Shown in pieces: positions 1 through 5,648 of a stretch of 6,149 nucleotides of DNA. The notes beneath the pieces are model-generated. The model searched no databases and had not been told where the DNA came from. It saw only the letters and a program-made list of their open reading frames with translations. Every line of letters starts with the position of its first letter. Positions within the stretch are counted from its first letter, which is position 1. Origin of the DNA: Bacteroidia bacterium. Lineage in GTDB: Bacteria; Bacteroidota; Bacteroidia; Bacteroidales; GCA-2748055. The DNA lies in assembly GCA_030596245.1 (NCBI GenBank), contig JAUVKN010000260.1, positions 1 to 6,149 on the forward strand. The letters are read 5' to 3'. A program made the position numbers and the translations under genes.

Positions 1-1
1 T

Positions 2-295
2 CTCATGACCCATGACTACCAGGCTGAAGATGCCAGCCTGATGGCTATGGCAATGATTGTCCCCACCGTTTATCTGAAAACTCACGGTGAAACCAAAGAG
101 AGCGGTGAAGGAGTTACCCAGACCTACTATGCTCTCCTTGATGCACAACCGGATCAACCAGTCCCCTACAGATTTTATGCACTGTGGGAGAAGGAAGATC
201 CCCGCTGGGCTTCCATAGAAGAGGTCACTGCCTTTTTAAAAATCGAAGCTGATCGATGGGCACAATCAGTCATGTTCGAGATCCAGCCTCAATAA
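2..295 (+). CDS. C-terminal fragment of a probable DUF4861-family protein
   Basis: The reading frame is open from the window edge to a TAA, giving the last 97 residues of a longer protein. The ATG at position 5 is probably internal, because the frame is open back to the edge and there is no leader. The fragment has a hydrophobic stretch (SLMAMAMIVPTVYL), then VTQTYYALLDAQPDQPVPYRF and a tail with YALWEKEDPRW and a Trp-containing final helix. The order 'VTQTYY, P..PV.Y.F, .W.., closing amphipathic helix' resembles the C-terminus of DUF4861 proteins, which are common in Bacteroidota loci for pectin and other uronate-containing glycans. That match is from memory of the family and is moderate at best; another carbohydrate-linked beta-sandwich protein is possible. 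Its position just upstream of a KDPG aldolase and a TRAP transporter fits a role in uronate-glycan use. The catalytic role of DUF4861 is not established. Confidence 0.5.
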   Translation, partial: LMTHDYQAEDASLMAMAMIVPTVYLKTHGETKESGEGVTQTYYALLDAQPDQPVPYRFYALWEKEDPRWASIEEVTAFLKIEADRWAQSVMFEIQPQ

Positions 296-350
296 AGCAG
301 ATCAGCCTGTTCACCTAGTGGATCAATGATTGAACACGCTATTATTTAAA

Positions 351-381
351 TTTTATCTTTATCAAATTATATTTACTTTTA
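351..381 (+). promoter_or_regulatory. Weak candidate Bacteroidota-type promoter for eda and the downstream genes
   Basis: The 112-bp gap before eda is the largest in the window and very AT-rich from about 340 to 380. TACTTTTA at 374-381 is one base off the Bacteroidota -7 consensus TAnnTTTG. It lies 19 bp after a T-run at 351-354, where a -33 TTTG box would sit. Transcription would then start near 386-390, leaving a leader of roughly 20 nt to the ATG at 408. Both boxes are imperfect and AT-rich DNA produces such matches by chance, so this is only a candidate. No intrinsic terminator hairpin for the upstream gene is visible in this gap. Confidence 0.2.
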
Positions 382-407
382 GCTGCGCAATCGATTGTAC
401 ACCTGAT

Positions 408-1070
408 ATGAGAAGACTGGACGTTGCTTTAAAAATAAGGGAGATTGGAGTCATCCCCCTCTATTACCATCCTGATATCAGTGTATGCAAAGAGGTGATC
501 TCTTCGTGCTACAGGGGTGGAATGAAGATCTTTGAATTTACCAACAGAGGTGATTTTGCCCATGAGCTCTTTGCTGAGCTTGTGAAGTGGGGTAATGAGA
601 CTATGCCTGACCTGGTTTTGGGCGTCGGGACCGTACTGGACGCGGGAACATGTTCCATCTATATCCAGCTGGGCGCTAAATTCATAGTATCTCCGTTGCT
701 AAACGAAGATATGGCGAAAGTATGCAACCGGCGGAAGGTCCTATGGGTACCCGGATGTGCCACTGCTTCTGAAATAAACAGAGCCGAAGAGCTGGGAGCG
801 GAGGTGGTGAAACTATTTCCGGGGCCAACCGTTGGAGGAGCAAAATTTCTAAAAGCATACCTTGGGCCCTGTCCCTGGTCCAATATCATGCCTTCCGGTG
901 GAGTCTCTCCCACAGAAGAGAACCTGGCTGAATGGTTCGGAGCCGGCGCATTTTGCGTTGGGATGGGCTCACAGCTGATTTCAAAAGAGATCATTGCAAA
1001 CAGAGACTACAACCGACTGGAAAAGCTTGCCAGGGAGTCTGTGGAAATCATTCGAAAACTCAGAAGCTAA
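408..1070 (+). CDS. eda: 2-dehydro-3-deoxy-phosphogluconate/phosphogalactonate aldolase (KDPG aldolase)
   Basis: A class I aldolase that cleaves 2-keto-3-deoxy-6-phosphogluconate to pyruvate and glyceraldehyde 3-phosphate in the cytoplasm, the last step of hexuronate and Entner-Doudoroff catabolism. The 220-residue product has the usual family length and TIM-barrel motifs in order: IFEFTNR (41-47, with catalytic Glu43 and phosphate-binding Arg47), GVGTV (72-76), KFIVSP (91-96), VPGCATASE (114-122), VVKLFPG (133-139, Lys135 as the Schiff-base lysine) and MPSGGV (161-166). The frame stays open upstream to a TTG at 330, but those 26 codons encode an AT-rich, unrelated peptide, and homologues begin near MRRLDVALKIREIGVIP, so the ATG at 408 is chosen. 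There is no clear Shine-Dalgarno. The dctP start follows after 14 bp, so the two are probably co-transcribed. Activity on the galacto epimer (KDPGal) cannot be excluded from sequence. Confidence 0.93.
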   Translation: MRRLDVALKIREIGVIPLYYHPDISVCKEVISSCYRGGMKIFEFTNRGDFAHELFAELVKWGNETMPDLVLGVGTVLDAGTCSIYIQLGAKFIVSPLLNEDMAKVCNRRKVLWVPGCATASEINRAEELGAEVVKLFPGPTVGGAKFLKAYLGPCPWSNIMPSGGVSPTEENLAEWFGAGAFCVGMGSQLISKEIIANRDYNRLEKLARESVEIIRKLRS

Positions 1071-1084
1071 TCCCGCACGACCCT

Positions 1085-2065
1085 ATGAAGATCAGATCCA
1101 TTCTTATCATCCTGGTATCCACCCTGCTGCTTATCAGTTGCAATCAGCAACGTCATGGCAACGTTCTGAAACTTGCCCACGGTCTGGACCCCTCCCACCC
1201 TGTCCACAATGCCATGGTCTATATGGCCGACCGGTGCAAGGAGATATCCGATGGGGAGTTGACCATTGAGATCTACCCCAGTGGTCAGCTCGGCTCCGAG
1301 CAACAATGTGTGGAACTGCTGCAGATTGGCAGCCTGGCCATCACAAAGGTTTCAGCTGCTGTTATGGAGAGCTTTACGGAGGATTTTAAGGTGCTAGGAC
1401 TGCCTTACGTGTTCAGGTCCAAAGAGCACGCATTCAAAGTACTCGACGGGGAGATCGGTGAAGAGTTACTCAGGAGCACAGAACCATTCTTGATCAGGGG
1501 ATTATGTTTCTATGATGCGGGAAGTCGAAGCTTCTACACCATAGACAGATCCATAGATCACCCGGATGATCTAAAGGGATTGAAAATCAGGGTCATGAAA
1601 AGCATCACTGCCATGGAGATGGTGAAGGCCCAGGGAGGATCCCCCACGCCCATCTCCTGGGGAGAACTCTATACGGCCCTTCAAAGTGGTGTGGTAGACG
1701 GAGCTGAAAACAATCCCCCCAGTTTTTACACCAGTCATCATTATGAAGTCTGCAAGTACTATAGCCTGAATGAACATACCATGGTACCCGATGTACTGAT
1801 CGTCAGTCAGAAGGTGTGGGAAAAACTGACCGATCAGGAGAAAAATTGGCTCCAGCAGGCTGCCGATGAATCAGTGCCGGTAGAACGAAAACTATGGGCC
1901 GAGTCCGAGAAAGAGTCCCTGGAATTTGTGCAAGAGGCCGGAGTAACTATTACCTATCCTGACAAGGAACCTTTTGCCAGGAAAGTTGCACCTCTTCTCG
2001 AATCGTACAAAGACAATGAGAAGATATATGACTTGATTTCCCGCATAAAAAGTGTGAAAGAGTGA
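1085..2065 (+). CDS. dctP: TRAP transporter substrate-binding lipoprotein, DctP family, probably uronate-binding
   Basis: The extracytoplasmic binding component of a sodium-driven TRAP transporter, 326 residues. The N-terminus is a lipoprotein signal peptide: positive MKIR, a hydrophobic core, and lipobox L16-I17-S18-C19, so Cys19 is the likely lipidated residue. The mature part begins LKLAHGLDPSHPVHNA (28-43), a typical DctP opening. LKGLKIRVM (163-171) supplies Arg169, which in this family usually pairs with the substrate carboxylate. ALQSGVVDGAENNPPSFY (198-215) and HYEVCKYYSLNEHTMVPDVLIVS (219-241) resemble the DctP group known to bind hexuronates. Substrate assignment is therefore an inference from motif and from the adjacent eda. 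The ATG at 1085 is chosen because it gives a perfect signal peptide; the frame is open further upstream but overlaps eda. No Shine-Dalgarno is visible. The last codons run into a purine-rich tandem repeat. Confidence 0.93.
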   Translation: MKIRSILIILVSTLLLISCNQQRHGNVLKLAHGLDPSHPVHNAMVYMADRCKEISDGELTIEIYPSGQLGSEQQCVELLQIGSLAITKVSAAVMESFTEDFKVLGLPYVFRSKEHAFKVLDGEIGEELLRSTEPFLIRGLCFYDAGSRSFYTIDRSIDHPDDLKGLKIRVMKSITAMEMVKAQGGSPTPISWGELYTALQSGVVDGAENNPPSFYTSHHYEVCKYYSLNEHTMVPDVLIVSQKVWEKLTDQEKNWLQQAADESVPVERKLWAESEKESLEFVQEAGVTITYPDKEPFARKVAPLLESYKDNEKIYDLISRIKSVKE

Positions 2066-2094
2066 AAGTGGGAAAGAAGAAAGTGGGAAAGAAG
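2065..2094 (+). repeat. Two perfect 15-bp purine-rich tandem repeats between dctP and dctQ
   Basis: The unit AAAGTGGGAAAGAAG occurs twice in direct succession (2065-2079 and 2080-2094), beginning on the last base of the dctP stop codon. A degenerate earlier copy (AAAGTGTGAAAGAGTG, 2049-2064) covers the last codons of dctP, and a partial copy (AAAAG) follows. The tract therefore fills almost the entire 36-bp gap and ends 7 bp before the dctQ ATG. The purine-rich end could act as a poor ribosome-binding region, but there is no proper AGGAGG core. Confidence 0.9.
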
Positions 2095-2101
2095 AAAAGA
2101 T

Positions 2102-2575
2102 ATGAAGAAGTTTCAGCATAAGTTGAATAGGGTTCTGGAGGTGTTTCTGGTAATCCTGATGTCGGTCCTGGTCATCGATGTACTCTGGCAGGTATTCAGT
2201 CGTTACCTCCTTTCATCCCCCAGTTCTTTCACCGATGAATTGGCCGGGTTTCTACTCATTTGGGTGGGTCTTCTTGGTGCAGCTTATGTAGCGGGTAGAA
2301 AAGAGCACCTGGCCATCGATCTATTGCTACAGAAATCACCCCCTGAAAGGCAACGAAAATTACAGTACCTCATTCATTCGCTCATATTTCTTTTTGCCCT
2401 GTTTGTGATGTTTGTGGGAGGGGTTACCCTGATGTATACCCGTTTTGTCCTCCAGGTAAAATCGGCCGCACTGCAACTTCCCCTGGGATATGTATATATC
2501 ATCATCCCCATCAGTGGACTGATCATCATGTTTTATGAAGTAATTCATATGATCGATTTAAAAAAGAGCAAATAA
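2102..2575 (+). CDS. dctQ: TRAP transporter small permease, DctQ family
   Basis: The small membrane subunit of the TRAP transporter, 157 residues, within the normal size range. It shows four hydrophobic segments at about 11-33, 46-66, 88-112 and 127-149. Family motifs are visible: DVLWQVFSRYLL (26-37), FTDELAGFLLIWVGLLGAA (43-61), the cytoplasmic-loop sequence RKEHLAIDLL (66-75) and LQLPLGYVYIIIPISG (124-139). DctQ associates with the large permease DctM in the inner membrane and helps dock the loaded binding protein. The ATG at 2102 follows a purine-rich repeat and puts a short polar N-terminus before the first helix. Only one base separates its stop from the dctM start, so translation of the two is probably coupled. 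Confidence 0.93.
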   Translation: MKKFQHKLNRVLEVFLVILMSVLVIDVLWQVFSRYLLSSPSSFTDELAGFLLIWVGLLGAAYVAGRKEHLAIDLLLQKSPPERQRKLQYLIHSLIFLFALFVMFVGGVTLMYTRFVLQVKSAALQLPLGYVYIIIPISGLIIMFYEVIHMIDLKKSK

Positions 2576-2576
2576 G

Positions 2577-4034
2577 ATGGAAGTCCTTGTCCTTGTCCTT
2601 AGCTTTGTTATCCTCCTGGTTATTGGTGTTCCCATTGCTTTCAGCATCGGGATTGCAGGAATCCTGACCATGCTTATGTCCATTGATGCAATGCCTGCAT
2701 TAACTACCTATGCACATCGAATGGCCACCGGACTGGACAGTTTTGCACTCCTGGCCATTCCATTTTTTGTGTTGGCAGGAGGCATCATGAACAGTGGGGG
2801 GATTGCCCAGCGACTCATCGATTTTGCAAGGGTACTGGTGGGCAGATTGCCAGCCGGACTGGCATTTGTGAATGTAATCGCCAACATGTTATTTGGGGCC
2901 ATATCCGGTTCTGCAGCAGCTGCAACATCTGCCATTGGGAGCATCATGGGGCCCGAAATGAAGAAAGAGGGCTATGATGAAAGCTTCAGTGCTGCCGTAA
3001 ACATCACCTCGGCCACCACCGGACTGACCATTCCTCCCAGCAATATTCTGATTATCTATTCACTGGCCAGTGGCGGTGTATCCATCACCGCACTTTTCCT
3101 GGCGGGATATGTCCCGGGGATCCTGACTGGAGTAGGTATTATGCTTGTGGCCATGTCCATGATGGTCCTCAAGAACAAGGGACTCTCAGGATTGATGAGT
3201 ATCCTGGGCAAAATCCTGATGATATCACTGTTGCTCATAGGAGCAGGGATCGGACTCAAAGTGGTTCATGATCAGGCTTCAGGTACTATTTTTAAAACAG
3301 TGGTGTACGGCCTGCTTGGCCTGGGATTGGCCGGATCGGTTTACAAATCAGCAAAAAACTGGGATTTTTTCAAATTCGCCTTTAAGAAATTCATAGATGC
3401 ATTTCCGTCTTTACTGCTGCTTGTCATAGTTATTGGAGGAATCGTGGCTGGATTTTTTACTGCCACCGAGGCTTCGGCTGTGGCAGTATTATACGCACTT
3501 ATACTGGCCCTTATCTACAAGGAGATTACCATTAAGGACCTGCCTGCCATCATTCTCAGGTCAGTCCGGATGACATGCATTGTCTTGCTGTTGGTGGCCA
3601 CCAGTATTGGCATGTCTTGGATCATGTCGTATGAAAATATTCCGCAGAATGTGAGTGCCGGATTGATTAGTTTGAGCGATAATCCTATTGTTATTTTACT
3701 GGTTATCAACTTCATCCTTCTTTTTGTGGGGATATTTATGGATATGACCCCGGCTGTACTGATCTTTACCCCCATCTTCCTGCCCATTGTAACTTCCCAA
3801 CTAGGTATGGACCCCATCCACTTCGGAATCGTTATAGTGCTGAACCTGTGTGTCGGATTGTGTACGCCACCTGTGGGTTCCGTTCTTTTCCTTGGATGCA
3901 GTGTGGCCAATCTGAAGATCGAACAGGTGATTAAACCGCTGCTTCCTATGTTTATCATCATGTTCATCGTGTTAATGCTGGTCACCTATATACCATCGCT
4001 CAGTCTCTGGCTTCCAAGTCTGTTAATGAAATAA
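2577..4034 (+). CDS. dctM: TRAP transporter large permease, DctM family, with an internal two-helix insertion
   Basis: The sodium-coupled transport subunit of the TRAP system, 485 residues, inner membrane, many transmembrane helices. Conserved stretches are GAISGSAAAATSAIGSIMGP (107-126), TIPPSNILIIYS (151-162), GGIVAGFFTATEASAVAVLYA (287-307), FMDMTPAVLIFTPIFLPI (387-404) and GLCTPPVGSVLFLGCSVAN (427-445). The helical hairpin loops around SGSAAA/PPSN and DMTP/TPPVG correspond to the regions that hold sodium and substrate in this family. DctM proteins are usually about 420-430 residues; the extra length lies at about 203-262, between GYVPGIL (178-184, where the first half of the protein ends) and the helix starting at FPSLLLLVIVIGGI (276-289). 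The insertion has two hydrophobic segments (207-229 and 237-256). The reading frame is clean, so this looks like a genuine variant and not damage. Confidence 0.94.
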   Translation: MEVLVLVLSFVILLVIGVPIAFSIGIAGILTMLMSIDAMPALTTYAHRMATGLDSFALLAIPFFVLAGGIMNSGGIAQRLIDFARVLVGRLPAGLAFVNVIANMLFGAISGSAAAATSAIGSIMGPEMKKEGYDESFSAAVNITSATTGLTIPPSNILIIYSLASGGVSITALFLAGYVPGILTGVGIMLVAMSMMVLKNKGLSGLMSILGKILMISLLLIGAGIGLKVVHDQASGTIFKTVVYGLLGLGLAGSVYKSAKNWDFFKFAFKKFIDAFPSLLLLVIVIGGIVAGFFTATEASAVAVLYALILALIYKEITIKDLPAIILRSVRMTCIVLLLVATSIGMSWIMSYENIPQNVSAGLISLSDNPIVILLVINFILLFVGIFMDMTPAVLIFTPIFLPIVTSQLGMDPIHFGIVIVLNLCVGLCTPPVGSVLFLGCSVANLKIEQVIKPLLPMFIIMFIVLMLVTYIPSLSLWLPSLLMK

Positions 4035-4052
4035 AAACTACTTAGGTTTCAA

Positions 4053-4094
4053 CTTTTGACTTTTTTGCTTTTGACTTTTGACTTAAACTTTAGA
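4053..4094 (+). repeat. Heptamer CTTTTGA short tandem repeat between dctM and xylB
   Basis: The 65-bp gap between dctM and xylB is mostly built from a 7-bp pyrimidine-rich unit. Perfect CTTTTGA copies sit at 4053-4059, 4068-4074 and 4075-4081. An expanded variant (CTTTTTTG, 4060-4067) lies between them, and decayed variants CTTAAA (4082-4087) and CTTTAGA (4088-4094) follow. The tract ends 5 bp before the xylB ATG, so no Shine-Dalgarno can be present there. No terminator hairpin is visible in this gap. Confidence 0.85.
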
Positions 4095-4099
4095 CTATT

Positions 4100-5593
4100 A
4101 TGTACTTATTAGGTTATGATGTGGGAAGTTCCTCTGTAAAAGCGAGCTTGATCGATGCCGAAACCGGACGGTCAGTAGCTTCAGCTTTCCATCCTAAAAA
4201 GGAGATGAAGATTGCGGCTCCAATGGCAGGCTGGGCAGAGCAGGATCCTGATCAGTGGTGGACCAACCTGATTCTTGCCACCAACGACGTACTCCAATCT
4301 TCAGAGCTCGATCCTTCTTCCATCAAGGCCATTGGAATTGCATATCAGATGCATGGCCTGGTACTTGTTGACAAGGACCACAAACTTCTCAGATCTTCAA
4401 TAATATGGTGCGACTCAAGGGCAGTGACTCATGGTGAACATGCCATGAAAACTCTTGGAGAAGAACAGTGCTTGTCCCACCTTCTTAATTCTCCGGGAAA
4501 TTTCACTGCATCCAAACTTAGCTGGGTGATCATGAACGAACCGGAAATCTATGAGAAGACATATAAATTTATGTTGCCGGGTGACTACATTGCCATGAAA
4601 CTCACAGGTGAAATAAATACCACCATCTCGGGACTATCTGAAGGAATAATGTGGGATTTCAAAGACAACACCCTGGCTGACTTCCTGCTGAAATATTATG
4701 GGATCCATGAGCACCTGGTTCCTGATATCGTGCCAACTTTCTCTGAACAGGGACGACTCTCAGCAGATGCTGCAGAGGAGCTTGGATTGGTTCCGGGGAT
4801 TCAAATTGCCTACCGGGCAGGTGACCAGCCCAACAATGCTTTTTCTCTGAATGTGCTTAATCCCGGAGAAATTGCAGCCACCGCGGGAACTTCAGGAGTG
4901 GTATACGGGGTAAGTGATGAAGTAAAATACGATCCCCGAAGCAGGGTCAACACATTTGCACATGTGAACCACAGCCCGGAACTGAACAGGCTTGGTGTCC
5001 TGCTCTGCATCAACGGAACCGGTATTCAGTATTCCTGGCTCAAACAACATCTGACACAACGTGAAATGAACTATCCCGCACTTAACGACCTGGCCATGGA
5101 AGCACCCATTGGTTCTGAAGGATTGCGCATGTTGCCATTCGGAAACGGTGCTGAAAGGATGCTGGGCAACCTGAATGTGGGCGCTACCATAAACAATATC
5201 AATTTCAACATACATTCAAGTGCCCACCTGGCACGTGCGGCACAGGAAGGTGTCGCATTCTCCATGCATTACGGAATGGAGATTATGAAAGAGATCGGGA
5301 TTCATCCCGAAGTGATCAGGGCTGGTCTTGCCAATATGTTCTTGAGCCCCGTATTTCGGGATACCCTGTCAGAGATCTCAGGTGCCACCATCGAACTTTA
5401 TGATACCGATGGCTCGATTGGTGCGGCTAATGGAGCAGGAATTGGATCTGGCACATTCGGTTCCTTCCAGGAAGCATTTGAAAATCTCAACAAAATGCTG
5501 GTGGTAGAACCCACTGGAAAGAATAGCGATCAATATGCAGAAGCATTTGGTGATTGGATGAAGGTGTTGGAGATCTGTTTAACAAAGAAATAA
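4100..5593 (+). CDS. xylB: Xylulokinase, FGGY carbohydrate kinase family
   Basis: Phosphorylates D-xylulose with ATP to D-xylulose 5-phosphate in the cytoplasm, feeding the pentose phosphate pathway. At 497 residues it is full length. The N-terminal FGGY domain has LGYDVGSSSVKASL (4-17, phosphate-binding Asp7), the xylulokinase-type QMHGLVLVD (83-91), IIWCDSRA (101-108) and the NFTASKLSWV stretch (134-143). GDYIAMKLTGEINTTISGLSEG (161-182) precedes the domain boundary. AGDQPNNA (240-247) supplies Asp242, the expected catalytic base, and ATAGTSGVVYG (260-270) is the ATP-side loop. The C-terminal part has the FGGY_2-like region from IRAGLANMFLSPVFRDTLSEISGA to DTDGSIGAANGAGIGSG (406-451). The neighbouring xylA makes xylulokinase much more likely than another FGGY sugar kinase. 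There is no Shine-Dalgarno; the start is fixed by the glycine-rich Asp7 motif close to the N-terminus. Confidence 0.93.
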   Translation: MYLLGYDVGSSSVKASLIDAETGRSVASAFHPKKEMKIAAPMAGWAEQDPDQWWTNLILATNDVLQSSELDPSSIKAIGIAYQMHGLVLVDKDHKLLRSSIIWCDSRAVTHGEHAMKTLGEEQCLSHLLNSPGNFTASKLSWVIMNEPEIYEKTYKFMLPGDYIAMKLTGEINTTISGLSEGIMWDFKDNTLADFLLKYYGIHEHLVPDIVPTFSEQGRLSADAAEELGLVPGIQIAYRAGDQPNNAFSLNVLNPGEIAATAGTSGVVYGVSDEVKYDPRSRVNTFAHVNHSPELNRLGVLLCINGTGIQYSWLKQHLTQREMNYPALNDLAMEAPIGSEGLRMLPFGNGAERMLGNLNVGATINNINFNIHSSAHLARAAQEGVAFSMHYGMEIMKEIGIHPEVIRAGLANMFLSPVFRDTLSEISGATIELYDTDGSIGAANGAGIGSGTFGSFQEAFENLNKMLVVEPTGKNSDQYAEAFGDWMKVLEICLTKK

Positions 5594-5609
5594 TTAGTTA
5601 GTTAGTTAG
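5594..5609 (+). repeat. Four TTAG tandem repeats directly after the xylB stop
   Basis: Directly after the xylB TAA come four perfect TTAG units, then a related CTAG (5610-5613) and a looser AATTTAG (5617-5623). Because the period of 4 is out of step with codons, TAG falls in all three forward frames (5595, 5599, 5603). The tract therefore acts as a stop in every frame between xylB and xylA, whether or not that is its purpose. The remaining part of the 55-bp gap is AT-rich, with no hairpin. Confidence 0.88.
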
Positions 5610-5648
5610 CTAGAGAATTTAGAAAACTGATATTAAAAGTTTGGAAAA

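Noticed and set aside
323..333. Small palindrome TCAATGATTGA in the gap before eda, a possible operator
   Set aside because: Arms of only 5 bp, a single copy, and no known regulator motif that I can match; likely chance in AT-rich DNA.
330..407. Upstream extension of eda by 26 codons from a TTG
   Set aside because: The encoded peptide is AT-driven, has no match to the aldolase N-terminus, and the ATG at 408 gives a normal family length.
659..994. A 111-codon open frame on the minus strand within eda
   Set aside because: Antisense shadow of conserved aldolase sequence with no recognisable domain.
932..1084. Upstream extension of the dctP frame overlapping the end of eda
   Set aside because: It would bury the lipoprotein signal peptide behind 51 residues that are an out-of-frame reading of eda.
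3515..3985. A 156-codon open frame on the minus strand within dctM
   Set aside because: It is antisense to strongly conserved DctM motifs, has a low-complexity Met/Ile/Thr-rich composition, and shows no start signal or family resemblance.
4035..4099. Possible terminator between dctM and xylB because of the T-runs
   Set aside because: The T-runs belong to the heptamer repeat and no GC-rich stem precedes them.
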